A DNA stretch of 64,000 bases from an uncultured Sphingomonas sp. Its GTDB lineage: Bacteria; Pseudomonadota; Alphaproteobacteria; Sphingomonadales; Sphingomonadaceae. Below are positions 35,482 to 45,289 of the stretch, one piece after another (positions within the stretch are counted from its first letter, which is position 1; the number at the start of each line of letters is the position of its first letter). Both the position numbers and the translations under genes were made by a program. The notes below the pieces were generated by a model, which was not told the DNA's origin, searched no databases, and was given only the letters and a program-made list of their open reading frames with translations. The DNA is taken from NCBI RefSeq assembly GCF_937871615.1, contig NZ_CALMPA010000023.1:124001-188000 (forward strand), given 5' to 3'.

Positions 35482-36798
35482 ATGATCCCGCGCTATTCCC
35501 GCCCGGAGATGACCGCGATCTGGTCGGCCGAGACACGCTACAGCATCTGGTTCGAGATCGAGGCGCACGCCACCGATGCGCTCGCCGATCTCGGCGTGGT
35601 GCCGAAGGATGCCGCCGCCGCATTGTGGCGCTGGTGGGATACGAAGCCCGCGATCGACGTGCCCGCGATCGACGCGATCGAGGCGGTGACCAAGCATGAC
35701 GTGATCGCCTTCCTCACCTGGGTTGCCGAGCATGTCGGCGATGAGGCGCGCTTCATGCACCAGGGCATGACCAGTTCGGACGTGCTCGACACCTGCCTTG
35801 CCGTGCAGATGACCCGCGCGGCGGATATCCTGCTCGCCGATCTCGATGCGCTGCTCGCCGTGCTCAAGCGCCGCGCCTACGAGCACAAGATGACGCCGAC
35901 GATCGGGCGCAGCCACGGCATCCACGCCGAGCCGGTCACCTTCGGCCTGAAGCTCGCCGAGGCTTATGCCGAATTCAGCCGCAACCGCGATCGCCTCGCC
36001 TTCGCGCGCGCCGATATCGCCACCTGCGCGATTTCCGGCGCGGTCGGCACGTTCGCCAATATCGAGCCCGCGGTGGAGGCGCATGTCGCGGCGAAGCTGG
36101 GCCTGTCTGTCGAGCCGGTATCGACGCAGGTGATCCCGCGCGATCGCCACGCGATGTTCTTCGCGACGCTTGGCGTGATCGCCAGCTCGATCGAGCGGCT
36201 GGCGGTCGAGGTTCGGCATCTTCAGCGCACCGAAGTGCTGGAGGCGGAGGAATATTTCTCGCCGGGCCAGAAAGGCTCCTCGGCGATGCCGCACAAGCGC
36301 AACCCGGTGCTGACCGAGAACCTTACCGGCCTTGCCCGCATGGTGCGCGGCTATGTCACCCCGGCGCTGGAGAATGTGGCGCTGTGGCACGAGCGCGACA
36401 TCAGCCATTCGTCGGTCGAACGCTATATCGGCCCGGATGCCACGATCACGCTCGATTTCGCGCTCGCGCGGCTGACCGGGGTGATCGACAAATTGCTGGT
36501 CTATCCCGATCGGATGCAGAAGAATCTCGATCGGATGGGCGGGCTCGTCCATTCGCAGCGCGTGCTGCTGGCGCTCACGCAGGCGGGGGTGAGCCGCGAG
36601 GATTCCTATCGTCTTGTGCAGCGCAACGCGATGAAGGTGTGGGAATCCGATGGCACGCTGTCGCTGGCCGAGTTGCTCAAGGGCGATGCGGAGGTCACTG
36701 CCGCCCTGTCGCCGGCGGAAATCGACGCCCGTTTCGATCTCGGCTATCACCTGAAGCACGTCGATACGATCTTCGAGCGGGTATTCGGCGCGGCATGA
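35482..36798 (+). CDS. purB: Adenylosuccinate lyase
   Basis: This 438-residue enzyme catalyses two steps of purine synthesis, releasing fumarate from SAICAR and from adenylosuccinate. The fumarase/aspartase superfamily signature GSSAMPHKRNPVLTENL lies near residue 270. Upstream are TSSDVLDTC near residue 97 and TIGRSHGIHAEPVTFG near residue 140, which holds an active-site His. The length and the start (MIPRYSRPEMTAIW, with GAGGAAG before the ATG) match alphaproteobacterial PurB. It appears monocistronic. Confidence 0.97.
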   Translation: MIPRYSRPEMTAIWSAETRYSIWFEIEAHATDALADLGVVPKDAAAALWRWWDTKPAIDVPAIDAIEAVTKHDVIAFLTWVAEHVGDEARFMHQGMTSSDVLDTCLAVQMTRAADILLADLDALLAVLKRRAYEHKMTPTIGRSHGIHAEPVTFGLKLAEAYAEFSRNRDRLAFARADIATCAISGAVGTFANIEPAVEAHVAAKLGLSVEPVSTQVIPRDRHAMFFATLGVIASSIERLAVEVRHLQRTEVLEAEEYFSPGQKGSSAMPHKRNPVLTENLTGLARMVRGYVTPALENVALWHERDISHSSVERYIGPDATITLDFALARLTGVIDKLLVYPDRMQKNLDRMGGLVHSQRVLLALTQAGVSREDSYRLVQRNAMKVWESDGTLSLAELLKGDAEVTAALSPAEIDARFDLGYHLKHVDTIFERVFGAA

Positions 36799-36898
36799 TT
36801 GCATAAAGTGCAGCCAGGGCTGCATTGTCTTATGTTGCAATGCAGCATAATGATCCCCACATGAGCTATGCCGGACTTCCCGGCATGGAGACCATGAA

Positions 36899-36985
36899 AT
36901 GCGCATGTTCGAATCCGCGGCCAGCTTCGCGCTGGTGATCGCGGCCCAGGCGCTGGTGGTCGGCGTGGTTTCGGCCGCGTTCTGA
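36899..36985 (+). CDS. Candidate 28-residue membrane peptide
   Basis: This short reading frame encodes 28 residues: a polar MRMFES start and then one long hydrophobic stretch (FALVIAAQALVVGVVSAAF). GGAG lies 8 nt before the ATG. It would form a single transmembrane helix. No family is recognised. The gene is 100 bp past purB; another frame overlapping it (from 36861) encodes a less protein-like peptide. It may be a genuine small membrane protein or chance. Confidence 0.35.
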   Translation: MRMFESAASFALVIAAQALVVGVVSAAF

Positions 36986-37033
36986 CGCACCCGCCACCGC
37001 CCCTTCACCCAAGGGGCGGACTGGCCGGGGCAG

Positions 37034-37492
37034 TCATTTTGCGAATATCCGCAACAAGCCCTCGTAGCGTGCCAGTGCCGGTGCGCCGGGAACGGCGAAG
37101 CCGGCGCGCAGCAGGAAAGCGTGGCGCACGATCTCCGCCTGCTGCTCGATGCCATAGGATGTAAGCGGCCAGCCCGGCACGAAGCTGTAATGATAACGGC
37201 AGAACGGATGCCGTGCGAGCGGCAGGTACACGCCGCGCTGATGCTGCCAGACATGGCACATCTCGTGGATGAACAACGCTTGCAGATCGAGCGGCGCGGT
37301 AGCGAAATCATCGCGATAACTTGCGCCGCCCGGATGAAAATGGATCGTGCCGCGCGGCGCCATCACCACATTGCGCGGCTGGAAAAACGCCCAGCGCCGC
37401 CGCGCGATGCCGACCGCGCCATAATCAATCGCATCGCCGAAGATCGAGCGGGCGAGCGCCACCTCGCCCGGCGTCAGGCCGCGTCCGCGCAC
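37034..37492 (-). CDS. Putative HExxH zinc metalloprotein (vgr-related-like)
   Basis: This 152-residue protein has a gluzincin-like metal site: FIHEMCHVWQHQ around residues 90-101 supplies the HExxH motif, and a later Glu (YGIEQQAEIVRH, about residue 125) could be the third ligand. A preceding MAPRGTIHFHP segment suggests an extended substrate strand. Similar sphingomonad proteins are labelled 'vgr-related', but no type VI gene is nearby and no function is established. The start is GTG at 37492; the stop of the copper chaperone lies 26 bp upstream, so co-transcription is likely. Confidence 0.75.
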   Translation of the reverse strand: MRGRGLTPGEVALARSIFGDAIDYGAVGIARRRWAFFQPRNVVMAPRGTIHFHPGGASYRDDFATAPLDLQALFIHEMCHVWQHQRGVYLPLARHPFCRYHYSFVPGWPLTSYGIEQQAEIVRHAFLLRAGFAVPGAPALARYEGLLRIFAK

Positions 37493-37517
37493 CGGGCCGC
37501 GCCGATCCGCCCGCGCC

Positions 37518-37964
37518 TCAGCCCTTTGGCGCCGGATCGCCCGCCGCGATCACGTTCGCCTGCTGCTGGATGCGCAGGCCATCGGAGAAGGTGAAGGTGA
37601 AGGTGATCTGCCCGCCCGGCTTCACGCTCGGGTTCACGTCGAACAGCATCGCGTGCTGCCCGCCGGGCGCGAACCGCACCTTTTGCGACGCCGGCACCCG
37701 CACCTGCCGCACCGCATCCATCGCCATCGCCCCGCCGGGGCCTGCGGGCTTCATCTCATGCATCTCGGTGCGCACGGCGACATCGGTGGATACGTCGATC
37801 AGCGTCGCATCCGCCGGGCCGCCGTTCAGCGTGAAATAGCCAGCCGCCGGGCGACCGGGCACCGCCGCCAGCCGCACCCATGCGTCGGAAACCGAAAGCT
37901 GCTTCTCCTGCGCGCACCCGGCAAGAGCCGCGGCGACGACGGCGAAAGTAGCGGCAATACGCAC
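37518..37964 (-). CDS. Copper chaperone PCu(A)C family lipoprotein
   Basis: This is a 148-residue exported protein. The signal ends in a lipobox-like LAGCAQE with Cys17, so membrane anchoring is probable. The PCu(A)C domain binds Cu(I) through the pattern H-M...M...H-x-M: the ligands are seen in EMHEM near residue 69 and in GGQHAMLFDV near residue 103. These proteins deliver copper to the CuA/CuB sites of cytochrome oxidase. No SCO or oxidase gene is in the window. It is followed by the HExxH gene. Confidence 0.93.
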   Translation of the reverse strand: MRIAATFAVVAAALAGCAQEKQLSVSDAWVRLAAVPGRPAAGYFTLNGGPADATLIDVSTDVAVRTEMHEMKPAGPGGAMAMDAVRQVRVPASQKVRFAPGGQHAMLFDVNPSVKPGGQITFTFTFSDGLRIQQQANVIAAGDPAPKG

Positions 37965-38016
37965 GGCGCGTTTCTCCCGTAACGGAACAGCAAGTGAGAG
38001 CTAGCGCGCAGACCTT

Positions 38017-38044
38017 CTTGCGGCAAGGCGCACGACACCTATAT
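38017..38044 (+). promoter_or_regulatory. Candidate heat-shock (RpoH) promoter of dnaK
   Basis: CTTGCGG at 38017 followed after 12 nt by CACCTATAT resembles the alphaproteobacterial RpoH consensus (CTTG ... CCTATAT). It lies 80 bp before the dnaK ATG. The match is partial and the assignment rests on position and known heat-shock control of dnaKJ. Confidence 0.4.
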
Positions 38045-38123
38045 CGCGCCGGTCAACACCGTTTGCGCGTCGCCGCTTCACGGGACGCGGACGTAATTAA
38101 ATGTAGGGGCTAGAAGAGCACTC

Positions 38124-40037
<1,914 letters not shown>

Positions 40038-40158
40038 GTGACGTGATCCGCGATCGTCGTGCCGGTCTTGGCCGGCATTTCAGGCAGCATCCCGTGTCGC
40101 CAGAAGCCCCGGCATCCGCCGGGGCGACGGTCGCCGGAACACTCGGCGGGGGCCGTGA

Positions 40159-41283
40159 ATGACCGAAATCGACTATTATGAGTTGCTGGAGGTCGAGCGC
40201 GGCGCCGATTCCGCAACGATAAAATCGGCCTATCGCAAGCTCGCGATGAAGCACCATCCCGACAAGAATGGCGGGTGCAAGGAAAACGAGGCGAAGTTCA
40301 AGGCGGTCAACGAAGCCTATGACTGCCTGAAAGACCCGCAGAAGCGCGCGGCCTATGATCGCTTCGGTCATGCCGCGTATCGGAACGGCGGCGGTGGCGG
40401 CGGCGGCGCGGGTCCGCAGGATTTCGCGGGCTTTTCCGACATTTTCGAAAGCGTGTTCGGCGAATTCATGGGCGGTGGCCGTGGTGGCCGCGCGCAGCCG
40501 CAACGTGGCGCCGATCTGCGTTACGACATGGAGATCACGCTGGAGGAAGCCTATCACGGCAAATCCACCGAGATAACGGTCGATGTCACCGCGGCCTGCG
40601 AGAGCTGTCACGGTTCCGGTGCGAAGCCCGGCACGCACGCGCACACCTGTTCCACCTGCGCGGGCCATGGCAAGGTCCGCGCGCAGCAGGGCTTTTTCGT
40701 GGTCGAGCGCGCGTGCCCGGTGTGCAGCGGCTCGGGCCAGGTGATCGACGATCCATGCCGCGATTGCCGCGGCGACGGGCGCGTCGAGCGGACGAAAACG
40801 CTCAGCGTCAATATCCCCGCCGGCGTCGATGAGGGCACGCGCGTCCGCATGTCCGGCGAGGGTGAGGCTGGTCCACGCGGCGCTGCCGCCGGCGATCTCT
40901 ACATCTTCCTCCACCTCAAACGCCACCCGATCTTCGAGCGCGAGGGCACCACCCTGTTCGCGCGCGCGCCGATCAGCTTCACCACCGCGACGCTTGGCGG
41001 CCTGTTGTCCATCCCCGGCCTCGACGGCCGAACCCATGAGGTGAAAATTCCGGCCGGCATCCAGTCCGGCAAGCAATTGCGCCAGCGCGGCGCGGGAATG
41101 CCGGTGCTGCAGGGGCGCGGCCACGGCGATCTCGTGATCCAGATCGACGTGGAGACCCCTACCCGGCTATCCACACGCCAGCGCGAACTGCTAGAGATGT
41201 TCCGGGAAACCGAAACCGGAGAGGAATGCCCCGCGACACAGGGTTTCTTTGCCCGGCTCAGGAATGCCTTTGCGGGGGATTGA
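40159..41283 (+). CDS. dnaJ: Molecular chaperone DnaJ (Hsp40)
   Basis: This 374-residue co-chaperone stimulates DnaK. The J domain (residues 1-70) contains the HPD tripeptide in [10 protein letters not shown] short Gly-rich linker follows. The cysteine-rich domain carries four CxxCxGxG repeats ([32 protein letters not shown], about residues 150-210). The C-terminal peptide-binding domains complete the class I architecture. The dnaK-dnaJ gap (40038-40158) holds GCCGG-type hairpins that may adjust relative expression or stability. Confidence 0.98.
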   Translation: MTEIDYYELLEVERGADSATIKSAYRKLAMKHHPDKNGGCKENEAKFKAVNEAYDCLKDPQKRAAYDRFGHAAYRNGGGGGGGAGPQDFAGFSDIFESVFGEFMGGGRGGRAQPQRGADLRYDMEITLEEAYHGKSTEITVDVTAACESCHGSGAKPGTHAHTCSTCAGHGKVRAQQGFFVVERACPVCSGSGQVIDDPCRDCRGDGRVERTKTLSVNIPAGVDEGTRVRMSGEGEAGPRGAAAGDLYIFLHLKRHPIFEREGTTLFARAPISFTTATLGGLLSIPGLDGRTHEVKIPAGIQSGKQLRQRGAGMPVLQGRGHGDLVIQIDVETPTRLSTRQRELLEMFRETETGEECPATQGFFARLRNAFAGD

Positions 41284-41300
41284 CGAGTAGGAGCTGCACC

Positions 41301-41675
41301 ATGCGAATCCTGTTACCAGCCGCCATCGCGATCGCCGCGCTCGCCGCCCCCGGCGCCGCGCGCGAGCGCAACGAGGTTCCCGTCGCGACACCGGATGGCA
41401 AGCCGCAAAGCTGCGTGCCGATCATGAGCCTTCGGGAAAGCCTTGTGCGCAACGACAAGGTGATTGATTTCCACATTTCGGGCGATCGCTATTATCGCGT
41501 CACGCTACCGCAATCCTGCTCCGGGCTGGGCTCTGAACGGCGCTTCACTTATTCCACCTCGCTCAGTCAATTGTGCTCCACCGATATCATTACGGTGCTT
41601 TACCAAAGCCCGCCGATGCGTGGCGCAAGCTGCGGTCTGGGGCAATTTCAGCCGGTAAAGATCGCAAAGCGATGA
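41301..41675 (+). CDS. Secreted protein of unknown function
   Basis: This 124-residue protein has a signal peptide at residues 1-19 (LLPAAIAIAALAAPGAA). The mature part contains four cysteines (in SCVPIM, SCSGLG, LCSTD and SCGLGQF), enough for two disulfides, and an IDFHISGDRYYRVTLPQSC segment typical of small beta-rich envelope proteins of sphingomonads. No function is known to me. The ATG at 41301 is preceded by AGGAG at a spacing of 8 nt; an earlier ATG lies inside dnaJ and is rejected. It is the last gene before the tRNA insertion site. Confidence 0.8.
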   Translation: MRILLPAAIAIAALAAPGAARERNEVPVATPDGKPQSCVPIMSLRESLVRNDKVIDFHISGDRYYRVTLPQSCSGLGSERRFTYSTSLSQLCSTDIITVLYQSPPMRGASCGLGQFQPVKIAKR

Positions 41676-41721
41676 AGCCTCTGGCGTTCGGTCAAAGCGC
41701 CTGCTAGGCGCCCCAGACCAC

Positions 41722-41764
<43 letters not shown>

Positions 41765-41836
41765 AGGCTAAGTCAAGCGCGCTGTGGGCGATGGTAGAAA
41801 AGATCGAGGAAAACCAAGCGATTGGGGAAACTCGAA

Positions 41837-41896
41837 GGAAGCAGAGAAACTGCTTCCGTGGTCACGGAAGCGCCGCGGAAGCAAACTGAAGGAAGC
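41837..41896. repeat. Cluster of five GGAAGC sites near attL
   Basis: GGAAGC occurs at 41837, 41866, 41877 and 41891, and as the inverse GCTTCC at 41852, so five copies lie within 60 bp at steps of 11-15 bp. The longer GGAAGCGCCG (41866) recurs once near the right end at 55513. Regular spacing beside an attachment core is what arm-type integrase or excisionase sites look like. An open frame across the area (41784-42035) has no protein-like features and was not annotated. Confidence 0.5.
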
Positions 41897-41973
41897 TGTA
41901 GAGTACGAACGACCACAATCGGCAGTGCCTCGGGCTCGCACCGTTTGCGATCGTTTGAAAGTTGGAATCGAGA

Positions 41974-42003
41974 TTGACCCTGGTCGTCCTCGGACACTAT
42001 CTG
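41974..42003 (+). promoter_or_regulatory. Promoter of the element-borne tRNA-Arg
   Basis: TTGACC (41974-41979) and TATCTG (41998-42003) are separated by 18 bp, and the tRNA 5' end is 9 bp beyond the -10 box. This makes the tRNA an independent transcription unit within the element. Confidence 0.6.
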
Positions 42004-42012
42004 AAGATCAAT

Positions 42013-42089
42013 GCACCCATAGCTCAGCTGGATAGAGCGCTACCCTCCGAAGGTAGAGGTCTCAGGTTCGAATCCTGATGGGTGCGCCA
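42013..42089 (+). tRNA. tRNA-Arg (anticodon CCG), carried by the element
   Basis: This is a full 77-nt cloverleaf with encoded CCA. The acceptor stem GCACCCA / TGGGTGC pairs perfectly. The D-arm is TAGCTCAGCTGGATAGAGC. The anticodon arm is CTACC / GGTAG with loop CTCCGAA (anticodon CCG at 42047-42049), and the T-arm is TCAGG-TTCGAAT-CCTGA. It differs from the flanking chromosomal halves at several paired positions while keeping pairing. It is probably a replacement for the tRNA gene that the element disrupted. It lies 250 bp inside the left junction and has its own promoter. Confidence 0.95.
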
Positions 42090-42420
42090 CCCTCCTTGAA
42101 TGTTGGCTAGTCTAGCGGGTAAGAGCGTTGGCTCCCCCCACACGGAATCTCCCCTCTTTTACGAGCAGAGCTTGTGTTTGATCGTGGCGCGAAGCCCGAT
42201 GACCAAGCATCAATTTCGTACGCCACATCAAGATCGGCTCGAGCTGTTAGTCCTCTCAGCCCGGTAACAACAGCGTCCCCTGGCCAGCCACTCGTCTGAA
42301 ATACATATACAAACTTCGGGCAGACTCGTGAGCTGCCCTCTCATCGCGAAGATCATCACGAAGGCAAGATCGTCGCAGATCGCGCGGTGATCGGCTATGG
42401 AGTTCGACTGAAGCCTATGT
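42090..42420. other. Gene-free stretch between tRNA-Arg and the PIN-like gene
   Basis: I see no convincing gene in these 331 bp. A segment at about 42103-42150 has a D-arm-like TAGTCTAGCGGGTAAGAGC pattern but no complete cloverleaf. A minus-strand frame (42228-42461) has no protein-like character. The stretch presumably holds the promoter of the nuclease operon that follows. Confidence 0.6.
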
Positions 42421-43563
42421 TTGCGAGAGCTTGGATTGGCCCTCATCGAACCAAAGATCATTGCTCCCGACAGCTCGCATTGGGCGAAGTGGCTCGACGC
42501 GGCCTCAGCGAAGGACAGCGATCGGCGTCAGAGGGCGCGTGCGCTGCATGAGCGGTTGATGGGGCTGGGTCGTATCCCACTCTTGTCCTGGCATCATCTT
42601 GAGGAACTGCTGGGCGGCGAGGATGACGACGCCGCCCGCGCGCGGGTCGCCTTTCTCCAGGACCTACCCATGCTGGCCTATATTCGGCTACCCAAGGATG
42701 AGGTCGGGCTCGGGTCGATTGCGCAGGTGCTGGCGGCCGAAGCGATCGCAGCCACCGAAGGACATGGCGATCTCATTTCAATCCGCGACCGCGCCCGCGA
42801 GCTGTTGCTGAAGACGGGATCGGGCACGCAGGCAATCGGCGAAGAGACCTGGATGTGGGAGGTGGTGCGGCCGATGCTGCGGTCCCGCAAGGGCAAGACC
42901 GACATGATCGCGGCACTCAGTCCGTTGCGGACGTTCGACGAAAACCGGACGATCGGCGAGTTGGCCAAGTCGGCGATCAATCCGCCCGGCCAGATGCGCG
43001 CGCAGCTCAATCGGATTCACGCGAAGGCGCTGCAGGAGGCAACGCAGAGCACTGGCGGCGATGCCGCGCGTGCACGTGTCATGGCCGATGACTTCGTAGC
43101 GCAGGTCGTCGCCATGATGCCTCCGCCGGGCACAACGGTACGTGAACTGCTGGTATCGACGCTCGTCGGCCAGGGCCTGGACGAGGACGAGGTCCGGGAC
43201 GAATATGTCCTCGCCGATCTTAGTCGGCTGGCGCTATTCAGAAGCCAGCTTCGGGTGGTGGCGTCGGATACAGGACGGTCGTTCGAGGCGCTCAAGAAGG
43301 TGCCGATGGATGTGCTGCCCAGCCGGATCATCGGCGAGGCGCTCCGGACGCATGGTCAACCGAGGCCGCTCCGCCCCGGGAGCGACCTCAACGATGGCTA
43401 TCTTGGGGTCCTCGCCGCCTATTGCGCGGTCCTGTATGTCGACAAGCGCACCGCCGAGGACTTCTCGCGCGCGCAGCGCAAGGAACCCCGGCTGAAGGGG
43501 TTAGTCGGTGAGATCAGCAAGGCCGCGGACTTCGAGGCGCTGCTAGGGCCTATTCCATGCTGA
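42421..43563 (+). CDS. Putative PIN-like nuclease, first gene of a three-gene operon
   Basis: This 380-residue protein has acidic residues arranged as in PIN-domain nucleases: Asp17 in IAPDSSHW at the end of strand 1, Glu61/Glu62 in SWHHLEELL, Asp322/Asp325 in GSDLNDGYLG and Asp341 in YVDKRTAEDF. The motif order D...E...ND...VDK is that of VapC-like RNases, here with a long central insertion (about residues 95-300). The start is a TTG at 42421 or 42436. The stop overlaps the next ATG by 7 bp, so the operon is tightly coupled. The fold is inferred from motifs and should be confirmed by structure prediction. Confidence 0.65.
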   Translation: MRELGLALIEPKIIAPDSSHWAKWLDAASAKDSDRRQRARALHERLMGLGRIPLLSWHHLEELLGGEDDDAARARVAFLQDLPMLAYIRLPKDEVGLGSIAQVLAAEAIAATEGHGDLISIRDRARELLLKTGSGTQAIGEETWMWEVVRPMLRSRKGKTDMIAALSPLRTFDENRTIGELAKSAINPPGQMRAQLNRIHAKALQEATQSTGGDAARARVMADDFVAQVVAMMPPPGTTVRELLVSTLVGQGLDEDEVRDEYVLADLSRLALFRSQLRVVASDTGRSFEALKKVPMDVLPSRIIGEALRTHGQPRPLRPGSDLNDGYLGVLAAYCAVLYVDKRTAEDFSRAQRKEPRLKGLVGEISKAADFEALLGPIPC

Positions 43564-44567
43564 TCGCACTCAGGGGCGACGACCGGGCGCGGATCGAAGC
43601 GGCGCAGGCAGCCAAGGGGCCAGCCTATGCCTGCCCAGGCTGCGGCGAGCCGGTGACGCTAGCGAAGGGGCGCATCCGCCGGCCCTATTTCGGGCATCGG
43701 CCGGGGGCGGTCTGCAGCTATGCCGCGCTTGAAACCTGGGAGCATCAGCAGGCCAAGGAGGACTTTGCCGCCGCTTATCGCGCGCGCAGCCTATCGTGCG
43801 ATGTCGAGGTAGAGGTGCTGTCGGTCGACGGCGATCGGCGCGCCGACGTGCTGTTGCATGCGCCGGGCGAGGCCTATCGCGTGGCGCTCGAGGTGCAGCA
43901 TAGCACGCTCGACTATGCCACCCTGGAGCGACGCACCGGCGCCTACTTGGCCGCAGGTGTTGCGGTCATCTGGGTGCCAATCCTCATCCGGAAGCGTCTC
44001 GGCGAAACGAACCGGATCGCAGGGACCGAAATATTCTATGTGAGCCATTATTCGGCGCCTCCCTGGCAGCTCTGGGTCCATGACCTCCAGGGACAGCTAT
44101 GGTTCTATGACCCGGTGACCCGCGGAGTTTGGCGCGGGATGCTCGACAATTGTATGCTCTACCGGAATCCGACGTCCTGGTTCGCAGACGGCGACGAACA
44201 TAGCGCCGGCGGACATTGGTATGCGTCGGAGCGTTGGAGCAGCCTCTTCCTCCAGGGGCCATTCAGCCTCTCTCAACTCCGGGCGCGCCGCGTGAAGTGG
44301 GCCCCTCGCAAGCGGCGCAGCTATTCCCTTCCCGGCGGGATCGGCGCCGACTTCGTGCTAGCCGACGAGCCTGCGGACTATACTATGCCGGTGCGGATCG
44401 CCGCTGCCGAGACCGAAACGGCACGCGGCTTTCACTATTATCGTGTAGAGCATCGAGTCGATAACGCTTGGGTCGGCGTATCTCTTGCAGAAATGCCCCT
44501 TCCAGACACCGTCCGGGAAATCGTGCCCAATGTCATGAGCTTGAAGGCTTTGCGAGCCGAAACATGA
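43557..44567 (+). CDS. CoiA-like nuclease domain protein
   Basis: This 336-residue protein begins with a zinc-finger-like cluster (Cys26, Cys29 in ACPGCGEPV; His47 and Cys53 in YFGHRPGAVCSY) and then the competence-CoiA nuclease core. Core features are RRADVLLH with Asp97, VALEVQHSTL with Glu112-x-Gln114, and LERRTGAYLAAGVAVIWV. The core is a PD-(D/E)xK-type restriction-like fold in known relatives. The C-terminal half (residues 150-336) is unassigned. The ATG overlaps the upstream stop, and its own stop overlaps the next ATG (ATGA). CoiA proper aids DNA uptake, but here the context suggests defence. Confidence 0.78.
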   Translation: MLIALRGDDRARIEAAQAAKGPAYACPGCGEPVTLAKGRIRRPYFGHRPGAVCSYAALETWEHQQAKEDFAAAYRARSLSCDVEVEVLSVDGDRRADVLLHAPGEAYRVALEVQHSTLDYATLERRTGAYLAAGVAVIWVPILIRKRLGETNRIAGTEIFYVSHYSAPPWQLWVHDLQGQLWFYDPVTRGVWRGMLDNCMLYRNPTSWFADGDEHSAGGHWYASERWSSLFLQGPFSLSQLRARRVKWAPRKRRSYSLPGGIGADFVLADEPADYTMPVRIAAAETETARGFHYYRVEHRVDNAWVGVSLAEMPLPDTVREIVPNVMSLKALRAET

Positions 44568-45289
44568 AAATAGCAGAACGAGCAATCGAAAAACTAGCGA
44601 ACCAGATGCGCATTTATGCAGAGGAAAACGTAAGGTTCGACGCGCTGAAGAAAGTCGACCTCCAGGAAGCAATCGACAATCTGGACCGCAAATTTGAGGC
44701 CAAACTAGAAGCCTTTCACAGCCTCTACGACGTAGATAAAGCGGCCTTTGACTATTTTGAGCATGCTGATACGGCGGTAGTTTTGCTATTGCGAAACGCA
44801 ATTCACCACAGAGATCATGAGTTGTTTTCGAGTTGGAATGCGACAATGGCCCAGGAAGGAGGTCCATTGAGGTTCTTGGGAGCCGAATTTCTGATAGCGA
44901 GCCACCATGTTGCTGGTGACGGACATGTGGGTAATCAACTTTACAAGGCAGAGGACTTCCTTTTACGGATCGACAGCGGGCTAAATTCACCCGCTCTCGA
45001 AAGCAAAATGAACGCGAAAAACCGGGTCAAAATTCTGGAGCAGTTGAGTACGGACCTCGGGTTCAACGAGTTGTTTGCCAAGGCAAGCGCCGAACGTTAT
45101 CCAACCGGGCAAATTTATTTGAACGTCATACCGATATTCATTTCTGCCGTTTGCAGAACATTCAAAAGCCTGAAAGCCAGAGGAGTAAACTTCGCCGGGT
45201 TCGATGCAAGAACATATGAGATGCACTTTACAGATGAATTGAAAGTCGACCTCTCGGTGCTTTCCTACAAAATGATTCGAATACGCTAG
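44564..45289 (+). CDS. Helical protein with a HEPN-type RNxxxH motif
   Basis: This 241-residue protein is predicted to be mainly helical. Around residues 72-90 it reads VVLLLRNAIHHRDHELF: Arg77-Asn78 and His82 fit the RNxxxH active-site pattern of HEPN ribonucleases. The first 50 residues look like a coiled or amphipathic helix (IDNLDRKFEAKLEAFHSLY). It is poorer in GC than its neighbours, suggesting separate origin. ATGA overlap with the CoiA-like gene makes this the third gene of one translationally coupled operon. A toxin or effector role is an inference from the motif and context. Confidence 0.65.
   Translation: MKIAERAIEKLANQMRIYAEENVRFDALKKVDLQEAIDNLDRKFEAKLEAFHSLYDVDKAAFDYFEHADTAVVLLLRNAIHHRDHELFSSWNATMAQEGGPLRFLGAEFLIASHHVAGDGHVGNQLYKAEDFLLRIDSGLNSPALESKMNAKNRVKILEQLSTDLGFNELFAKASAERYPTGQIYLNVIPIFISAVCRTFKSLKARGVNFAGFDARTYEMHFTDELKVDLSVLSYKMIRIR

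Noticed and set aside
41784-42035. 83-codon open frame between the left junction and the intact tRNA
   Set aside because: It runs into the tRNA gene, has low-complexity basic content and lies over the GGAAGC site cluster; no protein-like features.
42103-42150. tRNA-like segment with a D-arm pattern (TAGTCTAGCGGGTAAGAGC) just after the intact tRNA-Arg
   Set aside because: No anticodon stem, T-arm or matching acceptor strand could be found; it may be a decayed tRNA or chance.
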